Origin: Helicostylum pulchrum
Taxonomy: Eukaryota; Mucoromycota; Mucoromycetes; Mucorales; Mucoraceae
Assembly (NCBI GenBank): GCA_025677825.1
Contig: JAIXMO010000012.1
Location: forward strand, 310,001-374,000
Direction: 5' to 3'
DNA: 64,000 nucleotides
Shown: piece by piece, positions 48,509 to 64,000 of the stretch
How the letters are laid out: each line of letters starts with the position of its first letter
Numbering within the stretch: the stretch's first letter is position 1
Translations under genes and position numbers: made by a program
Notes under the pieces: generated by a model
Database searches by the model: none
What the model was told of the DNA's origin: nothing
What the model saw: the letters and a program-made list of their open reading frames with translations, nothing else

Positions 48509-51128
48509 CTACTTTTCATGGGAAAAAGGACAATTAGCACCATTGCGACACCCTTCATTTGAAGCAAAGAAGTTACAAACTCGGTTACTAAAGTTACGAT
48601 TGGGTCCACCACCACCACGATTTCTGTTGCCTCCTCTGTTCTTGGTAATTTTTGCTGGTGGTCGGCCGTTTCTATTTATAACGTTACCGCCATAGATTTG
48701 GGGTTGGTTGTAACTCATTGTTTGTGGCATTGTACCTGTATTACCAGCTGCCAAAAATGATAGCTTTTTTAATGACTGCATAATTCTAAGTTATATAAAA
48801 AACTTTTTAGTATTTTCGCCGTATCTACTACACATGCATAATATATATTTACCCTGGGTTGTTTCTAAGCATGGCTTCCACTGTATGATTTGATATCTCG
48901 GGTTGTACAGAATTTATGATGGGTGCCTGAACAACAGGAGCAGGAGGAGGAACAGGAGTAGGAACGCGATGGATTTGTTGTGGCGATGATGAATAAGATG
49001 TATCCATCGCAGCAGCAATAGCAGCAGCAGCACTTAACGTAGCTGGAGTAATCATTTCAGGATGAATGGTTTGAGGCGTAGGAGTAGGAGCTACTATATT
49101 ATTATTACTACTACTACTACTAATATTATTATTATTGTATGTTGGTTGGCTATTGACATCTTCCAATGGAATAACTCGTGTATCGATATTAGGATCGGGA
49201 AATTCGCCTGGCTCGCCAGGAGAAGATGGAATATGTTGTGCACTGGTATAAATAGCAGCAAGCACAGTCTTTTCTCGAGTATCTTGTGCTGCTGATTCAA
49301 TAGTTCTTACGTGTTTAGGAATTATTAAACTAGGATTTTGTTCCGTATTAAAATTCAATTCCAATGGATGATACCAATCAACTGTAGGAATATTATAATA
49401 AGGCGTTTGCTCAGAATCATCATATACACTGAGTTCAGTTTCATCACAGTCATCCTATTATATTCGTTACTATTATTACATGTATCAGTTTATATATATA
49501 TATATAAAAAACTTACAAAGTTGGTCCACTCTTCAGGATTCTTTTCATACTCTCTAATTTCAACCAACTTTTCAGCAAATCGAACCGTCTTTTTAGTAGG
49601 AGAAGCAGATTTGATCAAGGGAGAACTGTTTTCTTCCTTGACAGTTGTAGTAGGATCAACGCTGTAAACGGGTCGGACAATTCTAAATCTCTTTGGTTCC
49701 GTGCTAACAGAAGGGGCAAAGAAATTCATATCTGCCATTGCCTTTGGTCTAGCAGGAGGTTCTTTTTGAATCGCCAATCGAACTTTCTTATGTTCTGTTG
49801 GTGGTGAAGTAGAAGAAGCTTTTTTTTTCAAAAATTATTATTATTATTTTAGTACAAAATGAAAAAAAGGTATATTGATTTCGTTTTTTTTTTTATGCCA
49901 TACATCTTTCGGGGCTATCTCTCTTTCCACTTAATTGCACTTGTTTCGTTTGTAACTCTTTCCACTCTTTGATAAGGTTGGTCGTTTCGTCCGTAATTTG
50001 TTTATGGTTCTTTGAAATCGCAATCTTTTTAATGTTCTTGATAGCGTGGCCTAAATCGTTATCTACTAAATTTGATAACTCAAAAGGTATATGTTTTAAC
50101 AACTAGCAAATCCCACACAAGATGTTAGTTTTTATCAAGTCAATTTTATTGTTTATATTTATTACCTTTAATATTTGTAAAATTGATTCTGGCTGCCATG
50201 GATCTGTAATTTTGGCAATCACTTCTTTAAGTCTCTTTGCTAAAAATCGAGATTTTCCAATTCTACATGTACAATGAATTTATCAGCGATCTTAATCAAT
50301 CTATCACAACACACACACACAAAACTTACTCTGTTAATAATGATTTATCTTTGGTTTTGAGAAAGATGTCTACATAGTCTATCGGAAAACTCTCGACATT
50401 TTCAACTTGTTCTGAAAGCTTTTGATATTCTGTTAATGATATGAGACCTACTTGTCAAAAAAATAAGTAAGTAGATGTCCTCGTTTTGTTTCTTTTTTCT
50501 TCTCCCTTTCAAAATTACCATGTTCTCCTATAGACAATTCTACAAAAAAATAAAAAATAAATAAATATAATTCATGATGATTCTAATGTCATTTTTTTTT
50601 TCTTTTATCTTACTTGATATCCCACTGTTCACGCTTGTGGCTGCGTAAATTATAGTAAAAAAAAAAAAAAGTTTATTAGACACAGTATGCGTGATTTAAA
50701 TGTATATAAAAAAAATCTCAAATGATCTCCCCTCTCTCTATTCTTTTTTTTTTCTGCACACAGACACTAACTGCTTTTTTTTTATTAATATTTGTTGGTA
50801 AATCTTATTTCGTACATTTAAAAATGCATGTACGCTGAAAAGAAAAATTGAAAGAAATAGTTATACTTTGAATTGTTAGTAATTTTTTTTTTCCTTCTTT
50901 CTTCTTCTTTTTTTTTTTTTCAACGGTACTTCAAAACGTTAACATCATTACTCAGTTACAAAAATAAAACGAAAAAAAAAATAGAAAGAGAAATAGAGAG
51001 AGAAAAAGAGATCTTCGTTTTTTTTGGAGTCATTTTTTTTTTTCAGTGCAAAAAAAAATAAAACGAGATTAATAGATGAACTAAAAAAAAAAAGCCTTAC
51101 CATCTGCACCCTTTAGAATGGAATACAT
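48509..51128 (-). CDS. PNUTS-like (PPP1R10) PP1 regulator, TFIIS-N and CCCH
   Basis: Nine exons (51128-51101, 50640-50614, 50539-50519, 50447-50330, 50262-50166, 50102-49904, 49818-49517, 49454-48853, 48785-48509) give 556 aa. A TFIIS N-terminal (LW-type) helical bundle (about 60-155: FLAKRLKEVIAKITD, LLKHIPFELSNLVDNDLG) is followed by KKTVRFAEKLVE (about 240), an RVxF motif for protein phosphatase 1. Then come a low-complexity linker and a C-terminal CCCH zinc finger (VCNFFASNEGCRNGANCPFSH). This domain order is that of animal PNUTS, which holds PP1 in a nuclear complex (PTW/PP1, CPSF-associated) acting on RNA polymerase II termination and chromatin. Exons 1-3 are tiny (28, 27 and 21 nt) but keep phase; the start is the only ATG that fits. 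Intron 6 has an AAG acceptor. An assignment to another TFIIS-N protein is possible. Confidence 0.82.
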
Positions 51129-51637
51129 TTTTTAGAAGAGAAAAAGTATAATAGTATATGTATATATGTTTTTTTTTAAAAAAAAAAAGAGGTAATGTTG
51201 TTATACAATATTTTTTTTTTCTAGGTTAGAGTGGAAAAGAGAAAAGAAAAAGTAAACAAAAAAAAAATTTTATACCAAAATTGTTGGAAGGCCGCCCTCA
51301 CACACATCCAATGTTTCTTTCGACCTAGCAGTCACTTTTTTTTTTCAAAGATACTTTTTTTACAAGTCAATTGACTGAGGGTATAATGCAATCATGTTAT
51401 TCGTATCATAGACAGAAGACTAGTAATATGTAACTCGTGACAAAAGGTATTGAACAGATCCAACTGTTCCTCAAAAACATCGTCCCCTCTTGGATCGCAT
51501 AATATCATCGAGTAATTCTAACACTATCGCAAACATAAACATATTCGTGCGTAGCATTGGCAGGCTTAACCTATTAACAAGGTTATCTGACGTTGAGTCA
51601 AAGTATTCAATAGTAATATAGACCTACATTAGTTTTA
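51129..51637. other. PNUTS-like promoter region
   Basis: The first 200 bp upstream of the start are rich in A and T runs. The remainder up to 51637 shows no ORF or repeat. Confidence 0.4.
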
Positions 51638-52950
51638 ATGTGCTTTTCCCAAGCATGCTTTCTGACCCGTTCGAGCCACTGTACTAACACAGGAGCAACT
51701 TCCCCGGTTTGTTACAAAAACCCAAACTGGTACACCCTAATTTGTAACCTTGTTACGAACAACAATGGTATACAAGCAGCAAACATCGATAGACTTATCG
51801 GCTTTGTGTGTAGAGCCTACTGCGCTTTTGAGGATCTAAAAAGAATCAATTACAATCAAAATCGCTATGCTCATGTTATAGCTGCTTTTTTCAACATACT
51901 GTCTTTTGTCAGCGAGACATCTGAGAAACAAGGCAAGGACGGTTAACAGCGAACAAAGTAGAGTAAAACTTAGACTTACGAAATTTGTCAATCCACAAAC
52001 AAACGCTTTTTCATATCAGCAACAATAACATTCCGAACATCAGTGTAAAGGATTCTCTTCTAGACTATAATAACCAGTTCCTAACGATCTAGAGGCAATT
52101 ATGGTTTCAAAAAAAAAAAAGTAAGTATCTTTTCGCATTTTTATCACTCATCTTGGGTTGATAAATCAGAGACTTCTTCTATTTATAAATTTTAGACATT
52201 TTGGCTACTTTTTTTTCTTTCTTTCCGTAAATGATATAGCTCTTACTAATACAGGTGTTTCCGAAAAGGCGCCACAAACTACTGGCTCTTCTGACGATGG
52301 TGACATGGATGCTAATTTACTTCAAGAATTTTTTAGAAAACGCCTACAAAGTTTGAAGGGCATAGTAAAGGATATATTATTCAACAATGGTGATGACGCT
52401 ATTTCCGTGAAAGACTTACGTGAAAGATGCTCAGATGTCACTGAGCCAGAAATTAAAGTTTGCTCAGAGATTATTGAATGTATTAGACCGTATATCCCGT
52501 CGAAAAATAACTCGTGCAGTATAATACATCGACTTCCTCTGGTGCTTCTGGCAAACGACAAACATAAAAAAATTGGATATCAGCTTCTCTTGGTAAATAT
52601 CAGCCCCTTGTCTACCGTCTCCCAAACTAACGCTCTCCGTATAGACGGGCCTTGTATTTACTACATGATGTCAATATAAGATCCAATCGGGTTTCTTATA
52701 TTTGACTATGTCGGATACGTTATCTCCTCAGAAGACAAAGGTAGACGGCATCAAGACACTGTTTTTCGGTTCGATTTTTCGACGTTGAAAGAGCAAACAG
52801 CTTTGTAAATCAACGGGTAACTTAGAATTCTCCCATAATATAACTATACTTCCAGGATTCAAGACAGTGAAACCTCCGGGTAAAAATAATAAAGTAGGTT
52901 TGTGCCCACATCAGGATTATTAAAGTATAACGTGTGAGACGGGTCGATTT
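51638..52950 (+). pseudogene. Decayed locus of unknown family
   Basis: Two frames have protein-like content: 51638-51946 (NPNWYTLICNLVTNNNGIQA, DRLIGFVCRAYCAFEDLKR), starting at ATG, and one that becomes convincing after a TTTTAG acceptor-like site at about 52196 (DANLLQEFFRKRLQSLKGIV, KDLRERCSDVTEPEIKV, RLPLVLLANDKHKKIGYQLL), ending at 52679. Beyond it, fragments continue in other frames (YVGYVISSEDKGRRHQD, ITILPGFKTVKPPGK) to about 52950 with stops. Probably the remains of one gene or mobile-element protein. No domain was recognised. Confidence 0.45.
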
Positions 52951-59217
<6,267 letters not shown>

Positions 59218-60322
59218 ATGCTTACTAGCAATTCTTTACTTTTATCTTCAAATCAAAAAGACTATTATCCTCCTTCTCCACCTCTATCTTCTATACTGGA
59301 TTCTAAAATGAGCAAGACATCTTTACTATCAAATACATGGTGCCCACCTAAACTATCCCCACCTGCTGAATCCTCAGCATTTCTTAACCTTGAAAAAGTT
59401 ATACAAACATATGGTTCTCAGCCCGAGTTATTAGAACTTATTCTTTCAAGCAAAGTAGAAGAAGACAGACGACGTGCCGAAGAAGCAAAACTTCGTCGAA
59501 AAGAAATTGATTACATGTTACAACAGCAACAACAACAACAGCAACAGCCAAAAAAGACTTTTCAACAAGATAAAATAACTTCGCTTCCGTCAATTTCATC
59601 AAATCAATACGCCCAGCGAGTGAACTCATTTTCATCTGCAAATTCAGTTGGTTCGGTTGAATCTGCTCCTTTACCGCGACTACAATATCGTACAAAATAT
59701 TCATCCCCACATTTTTTCAACAAGTCCAACAACTCATCAAATAGAAGAAACAGTAGTAATATTGAAATGTTATTAATTCCATCTCCCAAATCATTAGAGC
59801 TTAAGCTCCCTGAACTCTCCATGACACCTTCTACTTCTTCATCAACTATTAAAAACATGAATATATTAAAGTAAGTGTATATAAATAAATTGTCAATATA
59901 TAAATATTAGTTTACTAAATTTTTTTATTCTTAGTTACAATAACCGTTCCCGATCCTCTTCCTTGGTTGGTGAATCCGAAGATGACGAAGCTTTTGCTGC
60001 TGGCTCAGCATCTCCTTCAACCGAATCGTATAAAATTAAATCCACTGTACATAAACGTCGTAGACGTGAGATGCAAGCTATCACTACCATTATCGAAACA
60101 AGAGAGTTTCCCTATAACGATGACTACCTCTGGAAAAACAATGGTAATACTGTCCACAAGAAGACTGGTTTTAAAAGCATCTATTATAAATGCTCCAACA
60201 GTTCCAAGGGTTGTCCTGTGAATAAAACGGTGACATTTAAAGATAACGGTGAACATCTTATCAAATACAGAGGTCAACATTTGAGTGAATGTAACCGTAT
60301 CAAGCGAATCACTGATCTCTAA
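59218..60322 (+). CDS. WRKY/GCM1-type zinc-finger regulator
   Basis: Exons 59218-59870 and 59935-60322 give 346 aa. N-terminal half: Ser/Pro-rich, with the charged helix VEEDRRRAEEAKLRRKEIDY followed by nine Gln. The C-terminal domain (about residues 270-340) reads TIIETREFPYNDDYLWKNNG, GFKSIYYKCSNSSKGCPVN, KTVTFKDNGEHLIKYRGQHL, SEC. Four beta strands with a C-x6-C-x21-H-x3-C ligand set and YYKC...CPVNK match the WRKY-GCM1 zinc-finger fold (plant WRKY, FLYWCH, Mutator-derived domains). The plant heptapeptide itself is replaced by YLWKNNG. The likely role is DNA binding in the nucleus, with an activation or partner region in the N-terminal half. I infer a transcription factor; the target is unknown. 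The T-rich leader (59160-59217) and ATG are consistent with the start. Confidence 0.7.
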
Positions 60323-61643
60323 AAACCCAAATATGTTTATTTACAATATGACCAAAACTTTTTTTTTTATATAGATTTTTTTTAAAATTTATGTATATTA
60401 TACCCTTATAAGAAAAAAAAATCCTTTACTTCCCTTTTACGCAAACAATTATTGATTTCTATCAGTCAAACTAGGCCCCCACCCCCTCCCCTTTTTCTTT
60501 TTTTTTTAAAAAAACATGTAAATATTACTCATTAAAACAATATTCTATATTTGTCTAAACATTTTTTTTCTTTTTTTAAAAAAGGCCGTTATCAGCACGG
60601 AGTAAAGGCAAACACTTGTAGTTTTTTTACTGGATATGTGGTAAAACCGAGTAGTCGTCTTCTTTTTTGCTATTTAGTCCTGAATTATGATAGATTATAC
60701 TATCTCTGATATACAAAGGGGCTTTATATACCCAAATATTCATATTAGAAACTTGTACTAGCTCTCTATGTGCAATATTAAGTCGACATGTTTTTTTCTT
60801 TTAAATCAAACGAATTATATAGTTATTTAGTACTTCCGGAAGTCGAAGGGTGTCTGCTGACTATTTCCTTTACCTTTTAAAGCCTGGATTTATAAAAAAA
60901 AGATAAGAAAGCCATCTATCCGAGGGGATATTGATAGTGTAGATATTAACATGTAAGCACGCGTGTGTTCTACAGTATTACTGAACTCACTGCATACTTC
61001 TGGGGTTTTTATACTTGTTTGCATGTGTATGTACAGTACTTAAACCCCAATAGAATAAGGACTGCATTTTTTTTTCACGGAAAAAAAAAAACCAGTAATT
61101 CCTGGTAAAAATAAAAAGATTTGAAGGCTGAATTACACTTTGAAGGCCTGGTTTTAAAATTAGGGTTTATGCGACTCCAAATTAGTGGTACTTTTTTTAA
61201 ACCTAAAAAACGAACGATGGCTTAGGTGAATAGGCCCAATCATATGCTATTTAATTAGTGATGAGCAATTAATCCAGAGCACGGAAAAAAAAAAGTATTG
61301 TTTATCATGTGTAAGGAGGTCTTTTTTTCCCCCAGTAGGAATTATAAATCAGGCGTACGCCGGTTTATCGTAATTTATAAAGGCATATAATATATGCAGA
61401 CAAAAAGTAACGGGGGGTGTAATCTTAGCAGGCAGGAAGCAAAAAAAAAGGACCTGGCTCAGGTTTAACCCAATGGAAAGTTCGGTTGAGTTTAAACTGA
61501 AACGTGTGTGCACACACTCAAACGTATAACCTGGTTTGTACTCGTTTTTGCTCAGGTGATATTTGTTTTATTTTCCCATGGCACAAGGGGAAACCATGTA
61601 ATTTTCCTTTTCTTTCACTTACAGTATTTTTTATATTTCAAGT
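60323..61643. other. Intergenic with no supported gene
   Basis: About 1.3 kb without ORF. T and A runs occur near 60360, 60500 and 61070, and a less AT-rich stretch at 61350-61560. The end should hold the promoter of the small gene at 61644. Confidence 0.4.
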
Positions 61644-61892
61644 ATGCTCATTAATAGACCTAATAACGTAATTGCCAATCAACGTTACTTTCAAGCCCCT
61701 TCCCAAACTCCTCTTTGGATCAAGGGAAAGAGAGATAAGTTGATCGTTTCTATCGTCTTTGCTGGCCTTGGTGTTGGTGTTCTTGGTTCTCTTACTGGCT
61801 GTATGCAGTAAGTTTTAGTTATCGGATATCTTGTTTTATTTATTTATCTTTTTTATTATCTTTTTAGAATGATTATTGGGAAGACAGATTAA
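61644..61892 (+). CDS. Small inner-membrane protein, COX7a-like
   Basis: Two exons (61644-61807, 61868-61892) give 62 aa, too short for ORF callers. The sequence has a short matrix-side N-terminus (NQRYFQAPSQTPLWIKGKRD) and one membrane helix (KLIVSIVFAGLGVGVLGSL, about 33-51), ending MIIGKTD. The layout (RYFQ...PLW..G..DKL plus one helix, about 60 aa) resembles cytochrome c oxidase subunit VIIa of fungi and animals. That protein is a nuclear-coded subunit of respiratory complex IV, in the mitochondrial inner membrane. Similarity is weak by eye, so another small inner-membrane subunit is possible. Convergent with WC-2, with 112 bp between stops, which include a CA repeat (61902-61919). Confidence 0.6.
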
Positions 61893-62004
61893 ATCATAAT
61901 ACACACACACACACACACATTTACACATATAAAAAAAAACATACACTTTAAAATAAACTTGGTTTTTGTCTGCAAATTATATTATATTATTATTATAAAA
62001 CTAA

Positions 62005-63147
62005 TTAAGCTTCTTGCATGTCCTCTGCTCCCTGGCTCTTGTTTGTTTTTGCCCATCTTAAGCCACATGCATTACATAACCTAGAACCAAAAGAACTTGT
62101 TGTTAATAATAATACTTATTTTAAATAGGGGGGGGGGGTTACTACATACGTTTTAGGGCCTCTTGGACCTCTTCTCCATTCGGGTGCATCCTTTCTACCA
62201 CAATCTGTACAGATACGTTCAACTTCATCATCACCTCTTCTCTTTTTACCAGTCTTTAACTTATCAACGGTTTCATTTTGAGCACCACCTTCTTCACCAA
62301 TAGTAGGAGGAACTAACGTATTAAATAATTCACCTTCAATACCCATAGAGATACCACGAGAACGTTCACCCAAATCAAAGTGAAGACCAGTGAAGAGAGA
62401 AACGGATTCATTTACATCATAAGAGTTCAATACACCTTGAGCGTATACACTAGCAGAGGGAGCAAACAATTCCTCAATATCATCTTCATATTCTTCGTCA
62501 TTATCTTCAGCATTATCATTGTTAGTAGACGAGAGATCATCACGCATGGTACTGGGTGTATGATGACTTGTTTGAGGAGAAGCCTCTTGTTGATTAGCGT
62601 GATGTTGAGCTTTACCACTATTTGCCTTTTGCTTGGCAATTTGTACTTGACGCTTCAACATTTCATTTTCCATTTTGTAATCTAAAAAGGTATCCATCAT
62701 CCGAGTCATTTCTGCAGGGACGCTACGAGCAGAACCAAAGAAACCTTGCTTGAAAAAGTGACCACGGGTTTCCAATGTAGTATACTTACCATCCTTTCTC
62801 AATAAACGGTAAGTAACACGCATAATGGAACCGTTGGTTTGTGCAGTACGGAACTCTCTGGTAAAGATATCTACATCATCTACATGAATATATTCAGTGA
62901 AACTGTGACCCATTAACTCCGCGGGTTGATAACCAAGGAATTCACGAGACGCAGGTGAACAGTAAAGCACATTGAGATCAGAAGACAAGACATGAATGAC
63001 ATCCCGAAGTTCTTCCAAAACGTTTTGTGACCAGTTTTTTCTACGAGTAAATTCTGGTAAACTGTTGTTTACTGAACCAACATTACGTGTTGTTAAAGCT
63101 TGAGAAGCAAACTTGTTAATTTGCATGACCGATTGACCAGATTCCAT
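62005..63147 (-). CDS. White Collar-2 type PAS-GATA transcription factor
   Basis: Exons 63147-62150 and 62080-62005 give 357 aa. The PAS domain (about 45-150) reads LRDVIHVLSSDLNVLYCSPA, REFLGYQPAELMGHSFTEYI, HVDDVDIFTREFR and RLLRKDGKYTTLETRGHFF. A coiled-coil linker and an acidic, low-complexity segment follow. The C-terminal GATA finger has C-x2-C-x18-C-x2-C, CTDCGRKDAPEWRRGPRGPK then LCNACGLRWAK, with the second Cys pair in exon 2. It lacks the Cys-bearing LOV domain of WC-1, so it fits WC-2, the partner of the blue-light receptor in the White Collar complex that drives phototropism and carotenogenesis in Mucorales. The single intron splits the zinc finger and has a CTAG acceptor. Confidence 0.92.
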
Positions 63148-63725
63148 TTTTTTGTTGTTGTTATTTTAAAGTAATAAGACTAGAGAGAAAAAAAAGAAGA
63201 AAAAAGAACAAGAAAAAAGAACAAGAAAAAAAAACGTATTTATATTAGCTTTCTTTTTTTTTAAAAAAAAGAAAGTCTACTCCTCCCCCCTTCTTATATT
63301 TATTTTTCGACGGGTCTTTTTTCAGTTCGATTTGGTACTTTTACTCCCTGTTTTTATTACTTTTGGAATAGATTGTGTCAAAGCACTTGGTTTAGTTGCC
63401 AAGTTTAGATTTTAGGGCGTTTTCCGCTTTTGTTTATATTCCAGACGATTCTATCTCAACAAAACTTGGCTTTTGTTTATATTTTACAAGCATAACTCCT
63501 ACTTTTACTGTGTGGCAAACTTGTTATGGCAGTACTCCTTTTTGCACAAAAAAAAAAAAAAAAAAAAAAAACGCCTTCATCTCCTTAAAAAAACACACAT
63601 CTGATTTGTAACCATACTAAAGGTTTATTAGTGTTACCATGGTTCAATAAAATGTCATCTTTTTTACAACTCCTTTCAATAATAAAAACTCGGTAAAAAA
63701 AGTATAACTTAAGCGCAATGGATCT
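63148..63725. other. WC-2 promoter and gap to next gene
   Basis: Poly-A and T tracts lie immediately upstream of WC-2 (63180-63260). An A run of about 22 lies near 63548. No ORF with coding character. Confidence 0.4.
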
Positions 63726-64000
63726 CTATTTTTTATTATCATCATCCTTCTTATTCTCTTCATCATGACAGATTTTACCCTTAATCTTACCAAGGGTCTT
63801 TTTAAAGAACCCTCCTTCCTTTTTATCCTTGTTATCCGATGAGGTGGTATCATCTGGTGTAATCTTTGGTGAAGGAGGAGGCGTATCGGGTTTAACTACA
63901 AGTGGTTCTTCCTTTGGACGGTACTCTTCATCAACCAAACTAGCATATTCTTGAATAATCTCTCTTTGTTTACCCTTTAATGATCTAGGCATTTCAACCT
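63726..64000 (-). CDS. J-protein C-terminus, Mdj1-like (partial)
   Basis: The frame is open to the window edge and ends at 63726. It reads VEMPRSLKGKQREIIQEYAS, then a Pro/Ser-rich acidic linker, GGFFKKTLGKIKGKI, and a Lys/Asp-rich tail. Type I mitochondrial DnaJ proteins (yeast Mdj1, human DNAJA3) end their peptide-binding region with an equivalent (I/V)-x-x-P-(R/K)-x-L-x-x-(K/R)-Q-R-x-(I/L) motif, so this is probably the C-terminus of an Mdj1-like co-chaperone of matrix Hsp70. The J domain and zinc-binding part are off the window, so the family is inferred from about 20 residues. Upstream sequence would settle it. Confidence 0.6.
   Translation of the reverse strand, partial: VEMPRSLKGKQREIIQEYASLVDEEYRPKEEPLVVKPDTPPPSPKITPDDTTSSDNKDKKEGGFFKKTLGKIKGKICHDEENKKDDDNKK

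Overview
This window is nuclear DNA from a fungus, most likely an early-diverging one of the Mucorales type (Mucoromycota). The evidence is: AT-rich intergenic DNA full of A and T homopolymers; short introns of about 50-90 bp; Opisthokont genes in fungal form (Tim54, Gyp7, conventional kinesin with the fungal tail motif, White Collar-2, an RCK/Srk-type kinase, IDH2); a WRKY/GCM1-type zinc finger of the kind kept in basal fungi; and scattered decaying F-box-like and transposon sequences. The exact species cannot be told from sequence alone.

Layout. 0.5-8 kb: a possible small ORF, a HINT3-like HIT-domain gene, an RCK/Srk-type kinase, the V-ATPase proteolipid (c) subunit, and convergent to it an AAAP amino-acid transporter. 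8.5-14.4 kb is accessory DNA: a broken F-box gene, a decayed gene of unknown family and a dead Tc1/mariner-IS630 transposase. 15.0-22.9 kb is housekeeping: TIM54 and, divergently, an ING/PHD protein, then a Gyp7-type Rab GAP and argininosuccinate synthase. 23.3-27.1 kb: a frame-shifted F-box-like gene and a decayed ORF. 27.8-30.3 kb: NAD-isocitrate dehydrogenase IDH2 and, convergent, a DNAJC8-like splicing J-protein. 30.9-38.4 kb is accessory again: degenerate tandem repeats, a multi-exon gene with several lesions, a 123-bp MITE, and an uncharacterised 635-aa protein with an Asn/Asp/Gly minisatellite. 39.7-51.1 kb: conventional kinesin, dynactin p150Glued and a PNUTS-like PP1 regulator, all on the minus strand. 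51.6-59.2 kb is gene-poor, with one decayed locus and a 115-bp CT microsatellite. 59.2-64 kb: a WRKY/GCM1-type regulator, a small COX7a-like protein, White Collar-2, and the C-terminus of an Mdj1-like J-protein that leaves the window.

I rebuilt 15 spliced genes by hand, containing 61 introns. In every one the exon lengths sum to whole codons, so most exon boundaries should be right to the base, although long homopolymers are hard to count by eye. Functional threads: V-ATPase next to a possible proton-coupled vacuolar amino-acid transporter; kinesin-1 next to the dynein adaptor dynactin; mitochondrial functions (Tim54, IDH2, COX7a-like, Mdj1-like); and nuclear regulation (ING, PNUTS, WC-2, WRKY-like). 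I saw no CRISPR, rRNA or convincing tRNA. I found no clearly new multi-gene system. The best candidates for novelty are the two unrecognised minus-strand genes around the MITE (32-38 kb), the WRKY/GCM1-type factor, and the RRKSI array in dynactin.
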